From Megamerina dolium (lineage: Eukaryota > Arthropoda > Insecta > Diptera > Megamerinidae): DNA of 64,000 bases. Position numbers and translations under genes: made by a program. Shown in pieces: positions 24,653 through 35,812 of the stretch (within the stretch, counting starts at the first letter, position 1; every line of letters starts with the position of its first letter). A model generated the notes under the pieces. It saw only the letters and a list, made by a program, of their open reading frames with translations. It was not told where the DNA came from and ran no database searches. The DNA lies in the NCBI GenBank assembly GCA_963854835.1, contig OY978528.1:58226761-58290760 (forward strand). The letters run 5' to 3'.

Positions 24653-26056
24653 TTATACCCTGCATAATGCAATATGCATGGTATATTCATTTCGGTCAGA
24701 TGTTTGTGTCCACTTGAAGGAATCTCCGGAGATATAAACATAGATATATATTCGTGATCAGCGTCGATTAAATTTTCGATTTAACGATGTCCGTCCGTCC
24801 GTCCGTCCGTCCGTCCGTCCGTGAAGGAATCTCCGGAGATATAGACATAGATATATATTCGTGATCAGCGTCGATTAAATTTTCGATTTAACGATGTCCG
24901 TCCGTCCGTCCGTCCGTCCGTCCGTCCGTCCGTCCGTCCGTCCGTCTGTCTGTCACCTGGCTGGTTCGCACGATAACTTGAGTAAATATTGAGCTATTTC
25001 GATGAAATTTGGCACAAGTAACCTATGATCCAAGGGTACGGAGGGGATTGATATTGGGCATGATCGGTCAATAACCACGCCCACACCAAGCATTCAAAGC
25101 GACTAACCTCGAAATTTTCAAAATCTTTAACTTGCTATAACTCACATAATATACCACTTGGGACAACAATATTTGGCACATAGACTTATATTATACTACT
25201 ATATAACCTCGCCAAAAGTGGTTGAGCCACGCCTACTTTTTAGCGTAGCTCTCATACAAAGTGTATGTACTTCTTTTAAATTGAAACAGCTGTAACTTCG
25301 GCAATCTTGTGTCTAGAATAACTATAATTGACATTTAAATTAATATCATATTCGGAAATAATCTGGCAGAAAATCAGTGTGCCAGGCCTACTCCTTCATG
25401 GGTCTCCCATACAAAGTCGAGGGAATTAAACTAAAATTGTAAGCTCCATAGCTTACAAACCATTTAGCCTAGGACAACGAGATTTAAGGTATGGATTAGT
25501 ATTGTACAAGCAATTAAACTCACAGGAAATGGGCGCACCACGCCAACTGTTTATCGTAGCCCCCATACAAATTTTAAATTGAAACAGCTGTAACTTCTGC
25601 ATCCTTCTGTCTAGAACAATCATAATTACCACTTAGGTTAATATGGTAGTCGGAAATAATCTGGCAAAAAATCAGCGTACCACGCCCACTTCTTATTGGG
25701 GCTCCCATACAAAGTTGAGGAAATTAAACAAAAATGTTAACCACCATAACTTAGAAACTATTCAACGTAGGACACCAAATTTAAGGTGTGGAAAAATTAA
25801 TTGGATTTACTAGAAAGTGGTAAGCCACGCCCACTTTTTATATAGCTCCCATACTAAGCCTCGGAATTATCTTAAAATCCTTTTACTTCGTCAAAGTCAA
25901 CCATATTTCGGGTGTAAATTAGTAGTATATGCAAAAATTGTTTCTCGAAAAGTGGAAATAAAAGAAAAGTTGGATATTCGAGTAAACTTTTTATATATAA
26001 ATCTACATATGCAGGGTATAGTTTGGTCGGCCCCAGCCGACTGTAAGGAGATTTTT
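24653..26056 (+). mobile_element. Family B repeat element (copy 1), about 1.4 kb
   Basis: Starts ttataccctgcataatgc and ends gcagggtatagtttggtcgg followed by a hairpin (gtcggc, four-base loop, gccgac at 26026-26041) and gtaaggagattttt. The tataccctgca start and gcagggtata near the end are mutually inverted. The head contains (GTCC)n arrays at 24789-24822 and 24896-24954, within a 107-bp tandem duplication (units from 24715 and 24822). The body consists of about 150-bp modules with ccacgcc and cccatacaaa words at about 25226, 25381, 25536, 25680 and 25825. No protein coding. Similar layout occurs in repeats of other flies; class not assigned. Confidence 0.75.
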
Positions 26057-27580
26057 ATTTGTCATTCTGTGATGATCAGTGATCAAAAGTGCATAGATGA
26101 AGAGTTGCTAAAAAGTTTGATTTACCATAATATTTTTTTTACACTTTTAAGTAAAAATTAGTGAAAATTAGTGACATTGCTGAAAATCTTAGTATGTAGA
26201 AGCAAAAAAAAAACCATTTACAATTCTATGTAAAACCCAGAAATATATGGGGAAACAAAAACTGATGGTAAAAGTTAATGGAAAGAGAGTGTCGCACAGG
26301 ACCAAAACTGATACAACATAAAAATAATCGAATTAATTTTGCAAAATACAACACGAACACCAACTGACACCAAGTAAATATACCCTTGACTCTGTAAGTA
26401 GATTGGTCCTATATTTCATCTTAATTTGTTTGGTATTCTACTTTTCATTTTTGTACATTTCCGCTTTAATTTTACAATACAATATTTACAAAAAAAAAAC
26501 TATAATTGACCCTAAAAACACCGAAGAACCTTTGTTGAGTTTGAGTTCTTTAATATTGCGCCTGTTAAATTCGGAAAGTATTTGGACCCTTTTGAAAACT
26601 GTATCTGGATTTTGTCAGCGAGCTTTTCCTAAAGCTTTTCCATTGCACAGTTTCACAAACTATTGGAAAAATAGTCAATTGCTTGCCAGCAAGTGAGCAC
26701 AGTGAAAAATAACTGTTTCTCTTAAAACAAAATACTGCATAGCAACACTAACACTAAACCTACCACGAGGCGGTCAAATGAACGTTTCTGAAATTTCGTT
26801 TAAAATTTCTAGTATACAAAGTTACTGTATAATTGCATAAAGGTAAATAAAACTTGTTAATTATAAAAGTGGGGAGCGGATTTTTATTGTAGCTATTGCT
26901 ATTGTATTGTTTACTATCCAATTGGTTAAAATCTGTTTCTATATTTAAGATATATATGTTTTTTTGAAGCGGTCATTTAACCGCTATTTTAATCCTGAAG
27001 ACTTTTATTGTAATATATTATATTGCATATAATGATAATGGTGTAGTGACTAGTATCGACTAGTTTGACAAATTTCTCATTGAAAATAGATAACCTTTAA
27101 TTAAAAAATTTGTTAATATCATTTTTTATTATTCTTTCTGCACGACGAACCTTCTAAAGACTCCTTCCCTCCTAACCCAATTCGCTTCTTATCAAAGTTC
27201 ACAACCCTTCATAATACAGCAAATATCACCACCACAAATTGATGGCCATAATATTGATTACAAACCATTGATCATTATTGTCATTTTGCAACATGCACAA
27301 TATAAAATATACGAGAGGACAGTCCTTTCAGCTATAAAAAATTTTTTTGAACATTACATTATTAACCCTCTGAACCTCCTATGTAGTGAACAAGTGAACT
27401 ACTGCAAAATCACAAAAAATTTGTTGTTGTCTGACTACCTGACTACCTCATAATCATCTTCACTTTCATCGATTTGATCATAATCATCATCATCATCATC
27501 ATTATTGTTATCGCTGCTAAATATTTATGTATGAATGTGTCTTATCGGCATTATTGCTGTTTTTTTTCTACTAGATATTA

Positions 27581-27620
<40 letters not shown>

Positions 27621-27944
27621 TACATTTGCTGCAACATAGTACTTAATATTGTTGCAATACAATATTTTATATTTTTATACTAATGTTGCTGTTACTATCA
27701 TTATTTGTTGTCCATGTTTTACAGTTGACGATATAAATGCGATAAAAACAATATTGTTTTAGTTCATTCACTCTGCCATTGCGGCATTAAAAAGTTTTTG
27801 AATGTCCGTGAGTATGCAATGAGTCTATAGTAAGAGTAAGTAGTAGCTAAGACGCTTGTTTTAAAGTAGCGCCATATGAAGGATCCACGTGATTACATGT
27901 AATACAACTCAATCAATGAGCCTACAGTGGTTGGCCCTAACACA
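26057..27944. other. AT-rich noncoding stretch
   Basis: No gene recognised. Two gcggtca words occur, near 26771 and 26970, the second as a short palindromic patch (gcggtcatttaaccgc). A (TTA)n array is at 27582-27621 and an atc run near 27484-27502. Confidence 0.4.
27582..27621. repeat. (TTA)n microsatellite
   Basis: About 13 trinucleotide units. Confidence 0.95.
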
Positions 27945-28260
27945 TCGTTCCATAAATCCCGGGACTAAGTAAGAGTAAACTCTTTTTTTTAAATCATCTT
28001 TACTCATCAAAATAATTTTCTTCAAAGCAATACAATTATTCCGGTGCTTTTATAAATTTTTGATGCCTTGTTTGCAGAATGATTTATCTTTTACCTCAAA
28101 ATACTCGTTTATTTCAGCGAGCACTTCTTTATTTAAGCCAAATCTTTTTTTTTCAAATCTGTAGACAGCCAGTAGACGCTATGATCCAAATCTGGCGAAT
28201 ATGGTGGGTGCTGCAACAATTCTAAGCTTAATTCGTGTATTTTGGCAATTGAAAAATATT
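27945..28260 (-). mobile_element. Mariner C-terminal fragment
   Basis: On the minus strand the sequence encodes ELLQHPPYSPDL (third catalytic motif) near 28188-28223, then a C-terminal domain with FGLNKEVLAEINEYFEVKD and a final NCIALKK segment near 28020. The probable transposon end cataaatcccgggactaag lies at 27951-27970. The N-terminal two thirds and the other inverted end are absent. Stops interrupt the frame. Confidence 0.75.
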
Positions 28261-30706
28261 ACAAAAATTGTAGAAACATAACTGAGCCCACGTATTACAC
28301 TAGTGGGGTACGCATATTCTCTGTTAACCAACTTGCCACTAGGAAACTGAGCAACCACTGTGGTAATAGAAATTGCTTAACACAACTCAACATCCTGTAC
28401 TTATAAAATGTATATGAGCATTTGTGAAAACGGTTAACTGAAGGCCTCTGATGGCTTTCGTTACCATGTGAGTGTTTCATTGTTGCTCACTCTGTTATTC
28501 GCCATTTCCTTTACATACATATATGCTTATATACCTACTTCCTTTTGCTTTCTACCTAGTCACATTCATATGTATATTGCTTAGTTAGTATATTGCAATT
28601 GCTAAATTGAACAAAGCTTTAACTTTACAGCTTTCAACTAAATTAATTTATTTTTTCCCCTCACCGAATGAATAGTGGTGACACCAACAATAAGGAAGGA
28701 CAAAGAATCGACTACGACGACACGACTACAATCAATATATGTACTATATAATGTATTACCAACAAACGAACCATTGACCGGCTGGCGACGTCAACATTGA
28801 TGCACATTGTAAAGAACAAATGAATAGGAGAAGAAGAAGAAGAAGTATGTATTGTAAAAGAAGAAGAAGAATAAGAAGCAAAAGTAATAAAATTAAAAAA
28901 TAAATGAAATCCATTCACACTTACCAACACCCATACACAAACACACACTCTCTCTAATATACTGTTACGGTAAATATAAAAAATAATCAAATAAAAAAAA
29001 TACAATTAAATAAAACAATACATACTAGTCGTTACAATGAGGTCATATGGCAGGAATATACCAGGAATATGGCATACCCAAGGAAATCGTGTTGGAGTAA
29101 TAGTAGTAGTAGTAATAGATGATAAAGGAGAAGAAGAAGAAAAATACTTTGTGCTATAAAATACATTTTTATTGAAAATATACATATATTCTTCGAATAT
29201 CCTTTATTTTTTACGACTGCAGCAACAACAATAGCAGCTGCAACTGACCTAACACTTGCTGACTTGCAATCGAAGCAAGCAAGTAAGCACTTGAATGTAT
29301 ATGCGATTAGAGAATATTGTTAAGTGTTGAGTACGACTATATATATTACCACCAACTTCTGGTGACAATACATAGCCGCCACCACCACCATCACCATCCA
29401 TTCCAATTCTAAATAACATTCAATACATAAATACCACAAGTGCTTTTGAGCTTTTTTTTTATTTTTCTTCCTTCAAATAGTAAATTGGCGCGCAAAATGC
29501 GGTTGCTACTACTGTTGTTGCTCACTTTACATTGCACTCTCAACTCGCCATTAAACTGCAACATGAATAGTAAATATTGTTGTTGTTGCTGTTGTTGTTT
29601 TGTTTTGTTTTAGGTTTTTGCGTTTATCCCACAAAACCATAAAGAGCAGCAATTGTGGCAAAACGTCACAAAATAAAAAAAAAAACAGAATAAAGCATAA
29701 ATAAGAAGAAAAGAAGACCGACGCGAAACAAATAAAATTAATAGAAATCCAATCAACTAGAAAAAAAAAATGTAATAGATGGAACAAAGATTATAATGAA
29801 TAAAAAGTAATATTATTAAATTGTTGGCGACTCTCGGAAGAAGAAGAAGAAAAAGAAAATTGCCAGTAAATAATAAAAACCAAAAAGTACTCGCTAGATA
29901 TCAGTTAAATAAAGGGTGTTTTTGAAGAGGCTTACTTTCCAATGCGAATTCAACATGATGTGTGATGATAGCAAAATGTGGGGCATCGCTTTGGACATTT
30001 TTAAAGTCGATTAAATGGTCGATCACTGTATTTTATTTAGCGAACAATGGAAATATTTCGGTGCCTATTAATGCTGGTGGATTATATTAATTCACACAAA
30101 CATAGAACATGAATAAGAAAATAGATGTCCCTAGTTGCTTCAAGTCCCTAGTGAGGTGATCAAGATACCAACTATCATTATATAATACCATGTCGCGCGA
30201 GAAATAATACAGCAAATTAATGCCTTCCATTTTTGAATAACCAACTAAAGATAGAGACGGTACATGCTTCTCTTAACTTTTTTCAGGGAAACCGAAACTG
30301 GTGACAATTTTTATAATTCAGTACAAAATTGTCCATATTGCTGCCGATACATTCAGGACAATTGTGATCTTCATATTGTATTTCTTTTTTAACTTTGAAC
30401 TACTCTCATTAGAAGAAAAAAAGACTCCCTTTCATAAGTAAGTACATTCACATAAACTTACACATAAAAATGGCAATATAAAATATTCGCAAATGAAAGA
30501 ATACATTTTAATTTATGTAAATTGAAAAGCCGAATGAAAAATATGAGCAAGCAACCAAATAAAATAAAAATAAACCAAAAACAGACAATCATAAAATAAT
30601 ATAAATTATTCGTTGATAAAAAAAAATGAATAGAATAGAGTAATGAATAATAAAAATAAATAAAAAAATGCATTAAGTATATATTATAATACAATACATT
30701 ATATTG
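28261..30706. other. AT-rich noncoding stretch with GAA/GTT-rich words
   Basis: No gene recognised. GAA-type runs lie at 28830-28880, 29130-29142 and 29840-29856, and a GTT run near 29579-29600. Near 29914 the words aaagggtgtttttgaagagg resemble an ITm element end and may be an orphan terminus. Confidence 0.4.
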
Positions 30707-30708
30707 TA

Positions 30709-31580
30709 CCGGGTGTTTTTTTTCGAGGTATAGAACTTCAAGTTGGCATTACTGTTCAAGATGGCGACCGATTTAACAGCTGTCAAGTGATTTATTCTCA
30801 GTTTGGTTTGGCAATTCATCATGAATAGACTCACGCCTGAACAACGCTTGCAAATAGTGCAATTATATTTCGAAAATAATTGTCGTTGTTCCCGATTTTC
30901 ATAAGCGAATTTTGTTTAGCGATGAAGCGCACTTCTGGTTGAATGGCTACGTCAACAAACAAAACTGCCGCATTTGGAGTGAAGCTAATCCTCAAGTGTA
31001 TGTCGAAAAAAACTGACTGTTTGGTGCGCTTTATGGGCTGGTGGAATCATTGGTCCGTACTTCTTCAAAAACGATGATGGCCAGAACGTTACTGTCAATG
31101 GTGATCGGTATAGAGCCATGATTACTAACTTTTTCATTCCTGAATTGAACAACCATGATGTCCAGGAGCTGTGGTTCCAACAAGACGACGCAACATGTCA
31201 CACAGCTCGTGCCACAATCGATTTATTGAAAGACACGTTTGGTGACCGCCTAATTTCACGTTTTGGACCGCCTACTTTCTGTGAGGCTATGCAAAGTCAT
31301 TGGTCTATGCGGATAAGCCACAAACGCTTGACCATTTGGAAGACAACATTCGCCGTGTTATTGGCGATATACGGCCACAAATGTTGGAAAAAGTCATCGA
31401 AAATTGGACGTCCAGATTGGACTACATCCGAGCCAGCCGTGGCGGTCATATGCCAGAAATCATATTTAAAATGTAATGCCACAAGATTATCTTTCGAATA
31501 AATAAAATTCATGTCAATCGAATAATCCATCGTTGTTTTATTGCAATTTAAAGTTCTATACCTCGAAAAAAAACACCAGG
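30709..31580 (+). mobile_element. IS630-Tc1-mariner element, DLTPLD-type lineage, with intact ends
   Basis: 872 bp between TA at 30707-30708 and 31581-31582. The terminal inverted repeats are about 32 bp and nearly perfect: left gtgttttttttcgaggtata, right tatacctcgaaaaaaaacac. The coding relic runs from ATG 30821 to TAA 31474-31476. The clean ends suggest fairly recent movement, driven from outside this copy. Confidence 0.92.
30821..31476 (+). pseudogene. ITm transposase pseudogene
   Basis: Begins MNRLTPEQRLQIVQLYFENN, then most of the N-terminal DNA-binding region is deleted. The catalytic domain resumes near 30906 with RILFSDEAHFWLNGYVNKQN (first acidic site), a frameshift near 31010, TVWCALWAGGIIGPYFF, then QQDDATCHTARATIDLL (second site, normally QQDGAT). 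The segment holding the third site is deleted after RFGPP. Downstream, YFL is followed by TGA where the family has Trp, then KSLVYADKPQTL to EIIFKM. Unable to encode an active enzyme. Confidence 0.88.
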
Positions 31581-31582
31581 TA

Positions 31583-32319
31583 TATGGCAAGAAATTGCCA
31601 ACCCAATATAAATACGGCAGACATTTCCAACTAGCACCTTCACACAAAAATATGTGAAATTTACTTCTTAAGCAAGAAAATTGTGAGAGCTAACCAATGT
31701 CAGAAAGAAAAAATCATAACATTGTCAAAAGGTATCAAAAATATGTGCATAGAAACATCGATGTGTGAAATCGGCACTTACTTAGCTGCCAACCCAATAT
31801 ATTATATACAACAAAATGAGCTGAAATATAATAAAATGTCTCTTCGTGGTATCATTTTCATCTTATACTAGTGAACAGATCCTAAATCATATACAATAAT
31901 TTATTCATCCTAGTGTAATCAGAGATGTACTTAATTCTTGGCTGTTGTACTACAGTGATGACTATTTTTTCACAACATTAATGTTAACTTATTAAAATGG
32001 CAATGTAATGAGCAGTCTTCGTCATAGATATTAATTTTGCAGAACCGTTTGTTTACAATTTTAATTTTCACTTTTCACTTTGGATAAATCATCGGTTTGG
32101 TGAACAACTTTTTCATAATTTTTTTTTTTTAGATGTTCAATCACAGTTGCCCTTACCCAGTAATAAGCGTCGTTGATATCAAAACCTCGAACACACAATT
32201 TGGTTAACCATAATAATTGAATAAATAATTAATTGAATACAGATTCAACTGCCATCTGTCAAAATGTATAGAGCCGATTGCGGTGGTGTTCGTACTGTAA
32301 AAATACGTGCGAAAAAAAC
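31583..32319. other. AT-rich noncoding stretch
   Basis: No gene, RNA or repeat signature recognised. A poly-T run is at 32131-32140. Confidence 0.4.
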
Positions 32320-32510
32320 TGATGACGAATTGATGTTGATATTTTTGCAATACTGTAGAAAAATTTAGATTTCAATTTCGATTTCATATTGAATTCATTT
32401 TTTGTTCGACCCCATTTAATTTTTTTTTTTTTTGCAATAATGTCGAAAAAACGACCATCCAAATTCGACGTAATTGAAATTTTTTCGACATTAATTTATT
32501 GGTGTAAAAT
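32320..32510. repeat. Family D repeat fragment
   Basis: Contains atatttttgcaatactgtag near 32339-32358, ttgcaataatgtcgaaaaaa near 32433-32452 and tttttcgacattaatttatt near 32482-32501. Words and complements are interleaved, suggesting a folded or palindromic unit. Confidence 0.4.
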
Positions 32511-32849
32511 TAACTGACATTTTCTTAATTATTCACAAGTATTCCAATTAATGAGTCTATCACACTATTAAAGTTGAATATTTTCGTTGTTGTCTTGGAT
32601 TAAAATTGCATCTCCATAAGAAAATGAAACTTTATATAAATTAATATTAAATATGACGATGAAAGACATTGTCTTTAGAAATGAAATTAAAGCATAAATA
32701 ATAAAGGAACAAAATAAAGAACTCGCTGAAGCAGCAGCCGCAGCAGAAATATATACATGTTGTAAGAATGAGGAGCAAAAACAAAAATTGTAGAGCGAGA
32801 AATGTGAACGACGCCAAAAGTTAATTTGCATAAAATCGATTTTCTCATT

Positions 32850-32934
<85 letters not shown>

Positions 32935-34189
32935 TTTTCTTTTTTCTTTTTTGTTCTCCTGATGATGATAATAATCATGATGATAATGATAATGATTATT
33001 ATTATGATTATTTTCATTTTACCATCACCTCTTCAGCACCCCTATCGCCATGTCTATCACTTTCGGTGAATGAGATTCTCATTCATATGGATTAAGTTGG
33101 AATGTTCGTAGGAATCGAATCATGGGGGGAAAGGAGAAAATATAATCATAATAACAAATAAATACGCGTAAATAAAAATATAATTATATACAATACGAGT
33201 GAGACACAGGATCAAGCAACAAAATATATATGTACATATATTAATATATTAATTTATAACATAACCCCCCTACCTCCCCCACACACACACACACACATAC
33301 TTACATATAAAATGCGCATATTATTACAAAGAAGAAATACAAGAAACAATGACGCTCATTTAAATCTTGGAGAAAAATAGTATTAATAATTATATTTAAT
33401 TTAAAAATAAATTAAAATAAAACAAGAATCGGAAGAGGGTAAATACGCAGAAGAGCATAAATGTGAATAAAAGTTTTTATTGGTTTGTCGACGACAGCGT
33501 ACATAGCGACAAAAATGACAGAAGTGATTACAATGATGTTGATGATAATGATGATGATGATGATGACAATGATGACATTATTACTCAGAATATTAAATAT
33601 GCGTGTATATGGGGGTCGTGCAGATGAGACTCAGTGTTCCAGACAATGGTTTAACTGCTTAGGTACTTTTTATTCTCATTTTTCAATATTAATATATATA
33701 TATAAGAATAATTATAATATTGTAATATTAAAAGAGAAAAAAAATAATTTAAGCTATATACTTAGATGTACATCCATTTCTTTCGAAGTAACTACACTGC
33801 TCCCACACTAAAATAGAGACACATCCTCATACACACCATACACGAGTGCGCGTTTATATGTACAAGCAGGATGCCTCGTCGTTATTATATAAGAATAAAA
33901 ATTGAATTATTATTATAATAAATTATAAATTAAACTCAAAGTACAAAGCAATTTGAGAGAAGGAGCTTAAAGCAGGTCGATTGTTCGGTCGGTCTATGAG
34001 TATAAGAATTTAATAAAAATATTCTTTAAAATTGAGCATTTTTAATTGTTATATAAATGACCGACTGTAGTAATTATTACTATAATTATTCTACAATAGT
34101 TTTTCAAAAATCTAATTATAGAATACGAATATTATTCGGATAATTTAAATTTTCTATAAAACATACTCTGTCAATTTTATATAAATCTA
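32511..34189. other. AT-rich noncoding stretch with microsatellites
   Basis: Holds a long (TA)n array, an ATG/GAT-rich patch at 33538-33570 and a CA run at 33280-33297. ORFs here translate repeats (YIYIYI, MMMM) and are not genes. Confidence 0.5.
32862..32926. repeat. (TA)n microsatellite
   Basis: About 65 bp of uninterrupted TA followed directly by a T-rich run. Confidence 0.95.
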
Positions 34190-34425
34190 CATTTTTTAAA
34201 GGAGCCTCTCAAAGGAGTCGATTTAAAACATGCCATAAGTACAATATATTTGAAGAAAATGTTGTAACAGAAGCATTAATACGACTGATCATACCTTTAA
34301 GCACATGAGATATACAATTATTGTATTATTATTCGATTTTCAATTGCTTTTGGACTCATTTTGTAGGGAAGACCCCAAAAGGTGTGAAGACAAATGATAA
34401 GTAGATTCACAAAAAATATTAAGTA
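34190..34425 (-). repeat. Family A fragment
   Basis: On the plus strand, attttgtagggaagacccca and ggtgtgaagacaaatgataa (34358-34399) are the complement of a family A unit. A weaker unit lies near 34198-34245. Confidence 0.45.
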
Positions 34426-34519
34426 GTCAAAATTAATGGGAGCGGTCATAAATTTAATCCATATAGGAGCACATTGAAGCTCCAGAAGAAATTTTAAAAA
34501 CATGCAAAGATATTATATA

Positions 34520-35383
34520 TGCGAATTAATAACCAGCGTTACATGGCGCCACGCGTAAGCACAATGTCGTACATCATTGTCCGAAATGTAATTGTAAATG
34601 TCTATTCACTTGCTGTCAAAATCAGTAAAGAGTTTTCAATTTGGTTCTCAAAATTTTCACGATGGAAAATTGGCGAAAAAACAGCATTTGCGGGAAGTTT
34701 TGTTAAGTTACTTTTTTACAAAGAAAAGAGCAGCTGAAAGTCATCGTTTGCATGTGGAATTGTATGTCTACAATTCTCTATCCAATACACAGTGTAAGGA
34801 GTAGTTTATGCCCTTCAAAAATGGTGATATGGATATCAACGGCAAATAACGCTCTGGACAGCTGACAACGTTTGAAGACGAGAACACATTACTCGGCCAA
34901 GACTTGCTCGAGCCATTACGGGAGAGCTGTTCTGACAACATCTGATGCGGCTAAAGAAAGCAATGATCGAGAAACGGCCAGAATAAACGACCAGACAGAA
35001 GTCTGTAATTTTTCACCATGACAACGCAAGGCCACACATTGCTATTCCAGTCAAAAACGATCTTGAAAATAGCGAATGGGAAGTTTTAGACCACCTGCTT
35101 ACAGGCAATACCTGGCACCTTCAGATTACCAGTTGTACCGTTCCATGCAGAACGCCCTTAATCGAATACGCTTCACTTCAATCACCCTATTCAAAAATTG
35201 ACTCAATTCGTTTTTGGGCCGCCAAGCCGACGAAGTGGTTTTGGAATGGAATCCATAAAATAACAAAAATATGGGAAAATGTCATAGTTTCTGATTGATA
35301 ATACTTTGAATGACATGTTTTTAACAGAATTCTTAAAAATAAATGATTTTTCAACAATAGAAAAGGCCGATTACTAATTCACT
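34520..35383 (+). mobile_element. Mariner element, mauritiana/cecropia-like, decayed
   Basis: Possible weak inverted ends are gcgaattaataacc at 34521 and the complement of gattactaattcac near 35369-35382; no flanking TA is clear on the right. The coding relic starts at ATG 34662 (MENWRKKQHLREVLLSYFF), close to the usual start of this group. After frameshifts come HHDNARPHIA near 35021-35050 (second catalytic site), a degraded third-site region near 35093-35130, and a C-terminus ending IWENVIVSD at 35296-35298. The central part with the first aspartate is deleted. Confidence 0.75.
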
Positions 35384-35504
35384 CAAACAATAACATGTTA
35401 ACTCTACGTGACAAATAGTATTGTCATAAATGGCATATTGTTTATATATTGCTATAGCAAGTTAAAAATTATTTCCTTCCAAAGTTAGTCACTTTTAATG
35501 CTCC

Positions 35505-35812
35505 GTGTTGTCGTGGCAGTTGATCAATCATGCCCATTATCAATCCCCCCGTGCCCTTGGATCATAGGTTAATCATGCCAAATTTCGTCAAAATTGTTCA
35601 ATATTTGCTCAAATTATCGTGCGAACCAGCTAGGTGACAGACGGACGGACGGACGGACAGACGTTAAATCAACTATTTAGGCGACGCTGTGTCGGATTAT
35701 AAATACTTTTCTATATTTACATATATAAATACTTTTCTATATCTTCTAAATTTCTTCAAGTGCTTACAAACATGTGACCGAAATGAATATACCATCAACT
35801 CATGCAGAGTAT
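35505..35812 (-). mobile_element. Family B fragment (5' part only)
   Basis: Read on the minus strand it begins tatactctgcatgagttgat and passes through cattcggtcacatgtttg-like sequence, (GTCC)n at 35641-35662, cacctagctggttcgcacga, and cctatgatccaagggcacgg. The modular body and 3' hairpin are missing. A 30-bp direct duplication (aatacttttctatat) occurs at 35702-35743. Confidence 0.75.

Noticed and set aside
24789..24954. CRISPR-like array in the (GTCC)n region
   Set aside because: It is a simple tetranucleotide inside a duplicated segment, without spacers, in an animal genome.
25817..26161. 114-codon frame at the family B 3' end
   Set aside because: It spans the repeat border, and the corresponding frame in the second copy is not conserved.
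32568..33095. Frames of 149 and 89 codons on both strands
   Set aside because: They read through (TA)n and GAT/ATC-rich repeats; overlapping frames on both strands show low complexity.
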